Shown here in pieces: positions 57,049 to 64,000 of a stretch of DNA of 64,000 nt. This DNA is from Chitinophaga pollutisoli (GTDB taxonomy: Bacteria; Bacteroidota; Bacteroidia; Chitinophagales; Chitinophagaceae). The translations under genes and the position numbers were made by a program. The stretch spans positions 3,472,001 through 3,536,000 of the forward strand of contig NZ_CP149822.1 of assembly GCF_038396755.1 (NCBI RefSeq). Direction: 5' to 3'. How positions within the stretch are numbered: position 1 is the stretch's first letter; the number at the start of each line of letters is the position of its first letter. Below the pieces are notes generated by a model. It did no database searches and was not told where the DNA came from. It was given only the letters and a program-made list of their open reading frames with translations.

Positions 57049-58506
57049 ATGAGAAAATTGAATATAAAAAATGTGGCTTTAGCTGTTGGGATAGCTGTAA
57101 CAGCGGTTGGGTGCGGCAAGTTCCTGGATGTGAACGAAAGCCCCAACCAGCCGTTAGTAGCGGATGTGAAGCTGCTACTGCCTTCCGCGCAGGCGGCTAC
57201 GGCGCACGTGCTTTCCAACCAATTCGGTATCACTGGCGGCATGTGGGCACAATATTGGACGCAAAACCCGTTTTCAAGCCAGTACCGTAGCCAAGACCGT
57301 TATAACCTCCAGCCTTCCACGTCAAATAACCCTTGGGCTATTTTGTACGCGGGTGCATTGCAGGATTACAAACGTGTGATTGAAAATGCGGGCAGCCTCA
57401 ACCAGCACGCTGCCATCGCGCATATCATGAGGGCTTACACCTACCAGATGATCACTGACGCCTGGGGAGACGTGCCTTTGAAGGATGCGCTGAACGAAGG
57501 TGCCAGCCTGAACATCCCGTATCAGTCGCAGAAAGTTGTTTACGACAGCATTTTCCTCTGGCTCGATCGTGGTCTTGCCATCCTGAATCCTTCCAGCCCC
57601 AACAAAGTTGGAAGCGAAGACCTGGTTTTCCATGGTGATATCGACCAGTGGATCCGTTTCGCCAATACGCTGAAACTGCGCGCTTATCTCCGCATCAGCG
57701 CGGTAGACCCAACGCGCGCCGCGGCCGGCATTCAAGGCCTGGAAGATGAACCGCTGCTGACCTCTTCCGCTGCGATCCAGTATGCTACCTCCGGTGGTAA
57801 CGAGAACCCCCTGTTCTCCGAAATCCTCGGTCTTGGCAGAACCCAAAACCTCGTGGCCAGCAGCACTTTCCTGGATGCCATGAAGGAGAATAATGATCCC
57901 CGTCTGGAGCAACTCTATACCAAGGTAACCTGGGACGGCGTTGAGGACACCATTGTAGGTGGGCTTCAGGGCGACTTCCAGAACACGCCTGATTTTGATT
58001 ATTCCTTCCCTAGCGCAGCAACCGGCGGCCTCGGTGCGGATAACAACTCCGCTTTAGCGCCTGTTGTGCTGATTTCCGAAGCGGAAAGCTACTTCCTGCA
58101 AGCAGAAGCCCGCGCCCGCGGTTGGTTCACTACCGGCAGCGCGCAAACGCTCTTCAATAACGGGATCACTGCCAGTTTCGAAGCCAATAAAATTGGCTCA
58201 GAAGCCGCTGCGTACATCGCAAGCGCCGACGCTGCTGAATGGCCCGGAACGCTGGCCGCCCAGATACAGGCGATCATCACCCAGAAATACTTCGCCATGA
58301 ACGGATGGCAGGCCTTCGAAGCCTGGACCGAATGGCGCCGTACAGGTTTCCCCGACTTCTTCGATCTGTCGGTACAACAGCGCCTTGGCGGAAAGTTCCC
58401 CGTTCGTCTTCCTTATCCTGAAACGGAAGCCAATACCAACGGCGAATTCGCTAACGTAAAACACAGGCCGAACAGCGAACGTCTCTGGTGGGACATCGCC
58501 GACTAA
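57049..58506 (+). CDS. SusD/RagB-family lipoprotein (first)
   Basis: A 485-residue surface lipoprotein with lipobox VGC and Cys22. The sequence is of the SusD-like subgroup with TPR helices near the N-terminus (AHIMRAYTYQMITDAWGDVP near residue 125) and the C-terminal AFEAWTEWRRTGFPDFF motif. It forms the substrate-capturing lid of the SusC barrel encoded 21 bases upstream. The pair ends before a strong terminator. Confidence 0.93.
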   Translation: MRKLNIKNVALAVGIAVTAVGCGKFLDVNESPNQPLVADVKLLLPSAQAATAHVLSNQFGITGGMWAQYWTQNPFSSQYRSQDRYNLQPSTSNNPWAILYAGALQDYKRVIENAGSLNQHAAIAHIMRAYTYQMITDAWGDVPLKDALNEGASLNIPYQSQKVVYDSIFLWLDRGLAILNPSSPNKVGSEDLVFHGDIDQWIRFANTLKLRAYLRISAVDPTRAAAGIQGLEDEPLLTSSAAIQYATSGGNENPLFSEILGLGRTQNLVASSTFLDAMKENNDPRLEQLYTKVTWDGVEDTIVGGLQGDFQNTPDFDYSFPSAATGGLGADNNSALAPVVLISEAESYFLQAEARARGWFTTGSAQTLFNNGITASFEANKIGSEAAAYIASADAAEWPGTLAAQIQAIITQKYFAMNGWQAFEAWTEWRRTGFPDFFDLSVQQRLGGKFPVRLPYPETEANTNGEFANVKHRPNSERLWWDIAD

Positions 58507-58530
58507 GCCTCGTAACACGATAATTATGTA

Positions 58531-58564
58531 AAAAGCCGCTCCCGGAAAAGGAGCGGCTTTTTTT
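58531..58564 (+). terminator. Rho-independent terminator of the first susCD pair
   Basis: AAAAGCCGCTCC / GGAGCGGCTTTT with a 7-base loop and continued T residues, 24 bases after susD. Confidence 0.92.
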
Positions 58565-58694
58565 GCTTTTTCATATAATATCCCGCCAATTTTCCAATCA
58601 CATTTAAGTGTACTGTGATATCAGTTGAATTTCAGTATCTTGTGGTTGTAAACTGTTACATCCTCTCGGGGCATTAGACACAAAAGCAAATCTC

Positions 58695-61544
58695 ATGAAA
58701 AAAACGCTATCGCTATGGCTGGTTTCCGCCATCAGCATTCCCGGCGTTGCACAGACATCAGACAACCGGCCAGACACAGCTATTCCATCGAAACGGCTCC
58801 TTGACGAAGTCGTTATTTCCGGCTACAATACCGCCACCCGTAAGCAATACACAGGCGCGGTAACCACCGTTTCAGGGGATAAATTCCAACAGGCGCCCAT
58901 GGCCTCCTTCGACCAAATGCTGCAGGGTCGCGCGCCCGGATTGTATGTGGCCGCAGGCAGCGGGCAACCCGGCGCAGGCGCCCGTATGGTGATCAGGGGC
59001 ACCGCCACCAACGCCGATATCGGCGATATGAACGCTTCGGCGCCCTTGTACATCGTTGACGGCATCGCCGTGGAAAGCGGCGTGTTCATCGGGCTGAACC
59101 CGGCGGACTTCGAATCCGTCAGCATACTCAAAGATGCGAACGCGACGGCGCTCTACGGCTCCCGTGGCGCCAACGGTGTAGTGCTCATCACCACCCGCAG
59201 GGGGCAACAGGGCGATGTGCGCTTCTCCTTCAACACCCGTCACGGTATTTCCCAACCTTCGCGCCGCCGCTTCGATATGATGAATACGAAGGAAAGATTG
59301 CAGTTTGAAGAAGAAGTGGGAAAAGAAACCGGCAGAACAATCGGCGCGGGATGGATCTTCTCCGCCGACAATCCCGCGAACGCCGGTCTGCCCGCCAGCG
59401 CCAAAGCCCGCAACGCAGCGATCCTCGACAGCCTCGGCCGCATCCAGACCGACTGGATGGACTATTTCCTCCGCGACGCGGCGCCCTTCCATGAATACGA
59501 ATTATCCGCCAGCGGCGGCACCGATAAAGTGCGGTTCTATTCCTCCGCCAGCTACCTTTCGCAGCAGGGCATCGCCTACCGCTCCGGCCTCGATCGTTAC
59601 ACTTTCCGCACCAACCTCGACGCTACGGGCAACAAATTAAGGCTGTCCATCAATACCGCCGTGGGCTACACCGGCAGCGACCTCATCGAAAGCGAAGCCC
59701 TGTCTTCCGTCGCCAATCCGTTTGCCTCCGTCTATTATGCGCTGCCCTATGAGCAGCCTTATGTAAATGGTGTGCTCGTCCACAGCGGCAACAAAGCCAA
59801 TTTCGGCGGCACGTTCGACACCCGGGAAGGTTCCGACGCGCTGGAGCGGATGGAAACCACGACCAACCGCGTGAACCAGCTGAAAGGTTTGCTCAGTTCC
59901 GCGCTCCGCTACCAGGTAAACGACTGGCTGTACGCCACTTTCAACATGGGACTGGATTTCAGGGAGAACAACGAGATCCGCTCCGCCGCACCCGGCTCCA
60001 ATGCCGGGAGAGCAGCCGCGGGCGGGCAGGGGATGCATGCGGAAGCGATGTCCCGTTTCTTCCAGTTCACGTCTTCGGCGGGCATCACGTACGATAAATT
60101 GCTGCATGAGCGCCATCGCCTCGTGGTAGCCGGGTTTTATGAATTCAACCGTCTGAAGTGGTCGGATCTGAAAGCCACAGGTTTCGGCCTTACGCCGGGG
60201 CTCGACGGCACCCTGTCCGCCACCATGCCGGGATCTCCCATCAACGGGTTCATCCCGCAGGTGGGCGGTACCCGCACCGGCAGGGCGCTGGCTTCCTGGG
60301 TAGGGCTTGTGCGCTACCTGCTGGACGAGCGTTTCAGCCTCAACCTTAGCTATCGTTACGACGGTTCTTCGACCCTGCCTTCGCAGAATCGCTGGCAGCC
60401 GTTTTACTCAATTGGTGCGGGTTACGACCTGCCCTGGTTGGAGCATGTCAGCTGGATCAATACCTTGCGCGTTCGCGCCAGTTACGGAACATCCGCGGCG
60501 CCACCGGCACAGTATTTTGCCTACGCTTCGGGATACGGCCCGTCGCGATACGACGGCCAGCCGGGCATTGCACCCGCTGCCATCGGCAACCCGGATTACG
60601 AATGGGAGAAAACGGAAATGCTGAATGCAGGGCTTGATCTCGCGTTTTTTGATAACCGTCTTCGCCTTGTGGCCGATTTCTACAACCGCACTACGAAAGG
60701 CTTTTTCCTGGACGAGCAGCTGTCGATGACGAGCGGGTTTACTTCGCGCAGCATCAATGCCGGCAATATCCGCAACCGCGGCGTGGAGCTGGATCTGAAC
60801 GGCGATATCATCCGCACCAAAAAACTAACCTGGACGGCAGGCGCCAACTTTACGTACAACCGAAACCGTGTGACCAGCCTCGGAGGCGCCAACGGTTATC
60901 AGAAAAGCACCTTTCTCATCCGCGAAGGCCTTCCCGTTAACGCGCATTACATCGTGAAGTATGCAGGCGTGGATCCGCAGACAGGGCAGGCGCTATACTA
61001 CGACGCCAGCGGCAACAAAACGGCGAACTATAATATTATGTCCATGAGCGTGGCCGACTTCGGTTCCAACGATCCCAAAATGTATGGCGGCATTACCACC
61101 GGCTTGCGTTACAAGGGTTGGACGGCTGATGTGCTCTTCTCCTACGTATCTGGCTACAACCGGTATAATGCGATGGATTATTACACGCTGAACAATAACG
61201 GGAACATATTCAGCAACCAGTCGGTAAGATGGTTGGATCGTTGGCGTAAGCCGGGGGATGTAGCGAACGAAGCGTCGATAACGAGTCCGCGGACCTTCTC
61301 GTCTGCCCACATCCAGGACGCATCGTTCCTGCGTTTGCGCAATGCACAGATCGCCTATTCGTTGCCGGAGCATTGCCTCGCGCCGCTGAAAGTGGTGAAG
61401 AGCGCGATGGTGTATGTGCAGGGGCAGAATTTGCTGACCTTAACGAAGTGGAACGGATTTGATCCGGAAGATAATAATGCCAATGCATTTTTCGAGTATC
61501 CATCGCCGCGCACGTTGGTAGCGGGCGTTCGTATCCAGTTCTGA
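58695..61544 (+). CDS. SusC/RagA-family TonB-dependent transporter (second)
   Basis: A 949-residue SusC-type transporter, shorter than its neighbour because it lacks the N-terminal carboxypeptidase-regulatory-like domain: after the signal peptide (about 1-19, ending GVAQ) it passes in about 20 residues to LLDEVVISGYNTATRKQ and the plug (about 35-160; PLYIVDGIAVESG; LYGSRGANGVVLITTRRG), then the barrel ending in Phe. Such domain loss is known in the family. Its SusD partner follows 15 bases downstream. Confidence 0.93.
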   Translation: MKKTLSLWLVSAISIPGVAQTSDNRPDTAIPSKRLLDEVVISGYNTATRKQYTGAVTTVSGDKFQQAPMASFDQMLQGRAPGLYVAAGSGQPGAGARMVIRGTATNADIGDMNASAPLYIVDGIAVESGVFIGLNPADFESVSILKDANATALYGSRGANGVVLITTRRGQQGDVRFSFNTRHGISQPSRRRFDMMNTKERLQFEEEVGKETGRTIGAGWIFSADNPANAGLPASAKARNAAILDSLGRIQTDWMDYFLRDAAPFHEYELSASGGTDKVRFYSSASYLSQQGIAYRSGLDRYTFRTNLDATGNKLRLSINTAVGYTGSDLIESEALSSVANPFASVYYALPYEQPYVNGVLVHSGNKANFGGTFDTREGSDALERMETTTNRVNQLKGLLSSALRYQVNDWLYATFNMGLDFRENNEIRSAAPGSNAGRAAAGGQGMHAEAMSRFFQFTSSAGITYDKLLHERHRLVVAGFYEFNRLKWSDLKATGFGLTPGLDGTLSATMPGSPINGFIPQVGGTRTGRALASWVGLVRYLLDERFSLNLSYRYDGSSTLPSQNRWQPFYSIGAGYDLPWLEHVSWINTLRVRASYGTSAAPPAQYFAYASGYGPSRYDGQPGIAPAAIGNPDYEWEKTEMLNAGLDLAFFDNRLRLVADFYNRTTKGFFLDEQLSMTSGFTSRSINAGNIRNRGVELDLNGDIIRTKKLTWTAGANFTYNRNRVTSLGGANGYQKSTFLIREGLPVNAHYIVKYAGVDPQTGQALYYDASGNKTANYNIMSMSVADFGSNDPKMYGGITTGLRYKGWTADVLFSYVSGYNRYNAMDYYTLNNNGNIFSNQSVRWLDRWRKPGDVANEASITSPRTFSSAHIQDASFLRLRNAQIAYSLPEHCLAPLKVVKSAMVYVQGQNLLTLTKWNGFDPEDNNANAFFEYPSPRTLVAGVRIQF

Positions 61545-61559
61545 TTTAAATAATGACCG

Positions 61560-62957
61560 ATGAAATTAATGTTTAGATATAGTTTGCTCGCGGCCTGGAT
61601 GATGGCGGCATCCTGTCTGGGGGACCTCGATGTGAAGCCTGCCGGGGTGAAAGACGCTTCTGTTGCATTCCAGGATGTCGACGACGTGAATACAGGCGTG
61701 TTGGGTGCTTATGCGGCGCTCAACGGGCAGTCCATTAAAATTAGTTCCCTCATTTCCGATGAGAATATGTTGCCGATGGAAAACACCAGCAACGATGGCG
61801 TAAAGGTGTTTGAATGGCAGCATGATGCTTCCACGCCGAACGTGGTGCCGGCATGGCAGGGCAATTACCAGGCGATCGACCGGGTGAACCGCATTCTTGC
61901 GGTGATCGACGGTGTACATGCTGAATTGCCGGACGTGGAAAGAAAGCATCGTTTGAAAGGTGAGCTGCTGGCCATTCGCGCATATTGCCACCTCGAACTG
62001 CTGCGCCATTACGCGGTGGATTATGCCGCGGATTCGGCGGGAGTACCGATTATGACGGTTTCGCAGGCTGGTCAGCCCGCGCGGAATAAAGTGGGAGAAG
62101 TATTCGCACAGATCCGCAAAGATCTGGACGGCGCCAAGGCACTCATTCCTGCTTCCTGGACCAGTGCCGGGCGCATTACGCGGCTGGCGGTGCTGGCGAT
62201 AGAAGCGAGAACGGCATTGTACCAGCAGGATTGGACGACGGCCATCGCCGCTTCCCGGGAGGTAATGGACGCGGTGCCGTTGGCTACCGCTGCACAGTTC
62301 CCGGAAATCTGGACGGATGTACGGAATAATGAGGTGGTCTGGAAGCTGGAACGTGAACCGGTGGACGAGCGCTTCGGGGCTTTCTACAGGCTCGCGGGCG
62401 GTATGGTGTTGTTTGCGCCTTCGTTCAAACTGATCGGTGTTTTCGATCGCGCGAACGATGTCCGTTTTAATTCCTGGATTGCAGACCTGAATCCTTCGCC
62501 TGTGGATACGCGGTGGGCGGTTACGAAATATGCAGGCGGGCAGCCCGCGAATTACAACCTGACGGATATTAAATTATTCCGTGTGTCGGAGATGTACCTG
62601 ATCCATGCGGAAGCGCAGGTGCGCAAGGCGGGTCCGGATATCGCCGCGGCGAACAACGATCTACAGGCATTGCGCAGCCAGCGTATCAATAATTATGTGC
62701 ACAGTGCATTTGGCAATGCTGCGCAGGCGATGGCTGCGATCGAGGAGGAGCGCTTCCGTGAGCTGGCGTTTGAAGGCCATCGCTATTTCGACCTTCGCCG
62801 GTGGAAGAAAGACATCGTGCGCTTGCCGGCGGATATCGTAGCGGTAGGCGGAACGGATCTAACTTTATCGCCTGCACGAAAAAATTATTATATGCCGATA
62901 CCGCTTGCGGAATTGCAGGCGAATCGTAATATCCGGCAGCACCCTTTATATGAATAA
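61560..62957 (+). CDS. SusD/RagB-family lipoprotein (second)
   Basis: A 465-residue surface lipoprotein with lipobox AASC and Cys19. It has the standard RagB/SusD architecture: N-terminal SusD-like helices (LKGELLAIRAYCHLELLRHYAVDYA near 140) and the C-terminal ERFRELAFEGHRYFDLRRWKKD segment typical of the family. It is the partner of the SusC gene 15 bases upstream and differs from the first SusD in subgroup. Confidence 0.93.
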   Translation: MKLMFRYSLLAAWMMAASCLGDLDVKPAGVKDASVAFQDVDDVNTGVLGAYAALNGQSIKISSLISDENMLPMENTSNDGVKVFEWQHDASTPNVVPAWQGNYQAIDRVNRILAVIDGVHAELPDVERKHRLKGELLAIRAYCHLELLRHYAVDYAADSAGVPIMTVSQAGQPARNKVGEVFAQIRKDLDGAKALIPASWTSAGRITRLAVLAIEARTALYQQDWTTAIAASREVMDAVPLATAAQFPEIWTDVRNNEVVWKLEREPVDERFGAFYRLAGGMVLFAPSFKLIGVFDRANDVRFNSWIADLNPSPVDTRWAVTKYAGGQPANYNLTDIKLFRVSEMYLIHAEAQVRKAGPDIAAANNDLQALRSQRINNYVHSAFGNAAQAMAAIEEERFRELAFEGHRYFDLRRWKKDIVRLPADIVAVGGTDLTLSPARKNYYMPIPLAELQANRNIRQHPLYE

Positions 62958-62994
62958 AGCCCGTTGAGGTAACGATAATGGATCTGAACCGAAC

Positions 62995-63030
62995 TAGCCC
63001 GGAAGCATACACGCTTTTCCGGGCTATTTC
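62995..63030 (+). terminator. Rho-independent terminator of the second susCD pair
   Basis: TAGCCCGG-AAGC pairing with GCTT-(TT bulge)-CCGGGCTA around ATACAC, followed by TTTCTTCTT. Confidence 0.82.
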
Positions 63031-63328
63031 TTCTTATTAATCTGTTGGCTTAAACACATTTAATATTTAATTCTATGAATTGATATTCAATTTATTCTAT
63101 AATAAATTCGTAAGTACACATTATTTCTCAGTGATTGTTATATTCCTTTTTTCAGTAATTTACCTTTAGTTGCAGCAAGCGGAAGCATCCAAAATCTAAA
63201 TCAAGCAGCAAGCAAACCCGAACCCAAGTGAAATAGTACCCTGTAGCCCAGCATAGCATCTGAATCGAAGGATTGTAACCTCCCTGCATATTTATTTATC
63301 GTGTCTTCATCACCAAAAATCTATCGAT
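63031..63328. other. Intergenic region upstream of the third susC
   Basis: 298 AT-rich bases without a gene. TACCTTTA at 63161-63168 is one mismatch from the -7 consensus and would imply a leader of about 160 bases. No repeat or hairpin stands out. Confidence 0.45.
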
Positions 63329-64000
63329 ATGAAAGGAACGTTACTTCTTTTGTTCTTATCGGTCGTACTTTGCGGGCATGCTATGGCCCAAACGCGTCCA
63401 GTCGCGGGCAAGGTAACCGATAAAGCAGACGGGTCACCACTACCTGGCGTGACCATTTCCATTAAAGGCACTTCAAAAGGAACGATTACCAACACGCAGG
63501 GCGAGTACCGGATCGAAGCGGGGAACGGCGATGTGCTGGTATTCTCATTTATTGGCTATGCCACGCAGGAACTGCCCGTTCCCGGCGGCGGCGTGCTGAA
63601 TGTTTCCATGGGCCCCGACGACAAAACGTTGAGTGAAGTGGTGGTTACCGGTTATGTGGACATCAACCGGCGGGATGCTACTGCTTCCACCTCCAAGATT
63701 GACGCAACGCAGATCAACAACCGGCCTATCCAGAGCTTCGACCAGGCGCTGGATGGTTTGGCTGCGGGTGTGAATGTAAACGTACAGTCGGGCGTGCTCG
63801 GCGATCGGGTGGCGATCCGTATCCGCGGGGTGAATTCTATTTCGAACAGCGGCGAGCCATTGATCGTGGTTGACGGCGTGGTGCTTAATAATACCAGGAA
63901 CACCAACGTTTTCAATAGTGGTAATGGTACGCGCTATAATCCCATGGCTGACATCAATCCGAACGACATCGAAAGTGTCGATGTGTTGAAAGATGCGTCC
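63329..64000 (+). CDS. SusC/RagA-family TonB-dependent transporter (third), N-terminal part
   Basis: An open frame of 224 codons from ATG 63329 runs off the window end, so only the N-terminus is present. Signal peptide about 1-21 (ending AMAQ), a carboxypeptidase-regulatory-like domain (about 25-100) and the first part of the plug with EVVVTGYVDINRRDATAS, PLIVVDGVVLNN and DIESVDVLKDAS. It is a separate SusC gene, not a copy of either neighbour, and its SusD partner is expected beyond the window. Confidence 0.93.
   Translation, partial: MKGTLLLLFLSVVLCGHAMAQTRPVAGKVTDKADGSPLPGVTISIKGTSKGTITNTQGEYRIEAGNGDVLVFSFIGYATQELPVPGGGVLNVSMGPDDKTLSEVVVTGYVDINRRDATASTSKIDATQINNRPIQSFDQALDGLAAGVNVNVQSGVLGDRVAIRIRGVNSISNSGEPLIVVDGVVLNNTRNTNVFNSGNGTRYNPMADINPNDIESVDVLKDAS

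Overview
The window looks like chromosomal DNA of a gliding, polysaccharide-degrading Bacteroidota, most likely Chitinophagaceae (Chitinophaga-like). This is inferred from the gldKLMN cluster, a PorZ-like protein, SusC/SusD outer-membrane pairs, DUF4271 and DUF4783 proteins, promoters of the TAnnTTTG type and weak Shine-Dalgarno sequences. I saw no rRNA, tRNA, CRISPR array or prophage.

Layout. 1-1.3 kb: a BON-domain lipoprotein and a BON/LysM protein. 1.3-8.9 kb (minus strand): one tight run of NtrC-type regulator, NtrY-like kinase, lysoplasmalogenase-like protein, class C beta-lactamase-fold protein, nadB and an LpxL-type acyltransferase. 9.1-19.9 kb (plus): an eight-gene efflux operon with two membrane-fusion proteins, two ABC ATPases, two FtsX/MacB-type permeases, a TolC and one small ORF. 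Its promoter region holds a near-consensus sigma-54 site (9126-9141) and two palindromic sites 21 bp apart (9026-9062), so the divergent two-component system is the obvious candidate regulator. 20-24 kb: gpsA, hemW, a DUF4271 protein and hemD. 24.2-26.3 kb: a YyaL/DUF255 thioredoxin-like protein. 26.7-31.5 kb: gldK, gldL, gldM and gldN, the core of the gliding / type IX secretion machine. 31.5-42.7 kb: housekeeping genes (Crp/Fnr regulator, DinB-like, uvrC, gpmI, DUF4783, nadC, lipid kinase, SUI1/eIF1-like, aldo/keto reductase, birA). 42.9-47.6 kb: rsfS, ftsH, lutC-like, lpxH and recO. 47.7-52.3 kb: porZ-like and an RND/MMPL exporter. 52.6-53.3 kb: an IS1595-type transposase relative that has lost its catalytic motifs. 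53.8-64 kb: two complete SusC/SusD pairs and the start of a third SusC that runs off the window.

Three genes (second MacB-type permease, DUF4271, gldK) are broken by one-base indels in G or C homopolymers, and porZ may have a fourth in a T run. Each one-base correction restores a full-length, family-typical protein. Assembly error is the simplest explanation.

The most interesting signals are the sigma-54/enhancer arrangement before the efflux operon, the full-length but catalytically stripped transposase flanked by direct repeats, and three ~82-bp tandem repeats running into the 3' end of uvrC. No wholly new defence or biosynthetic system was evident.
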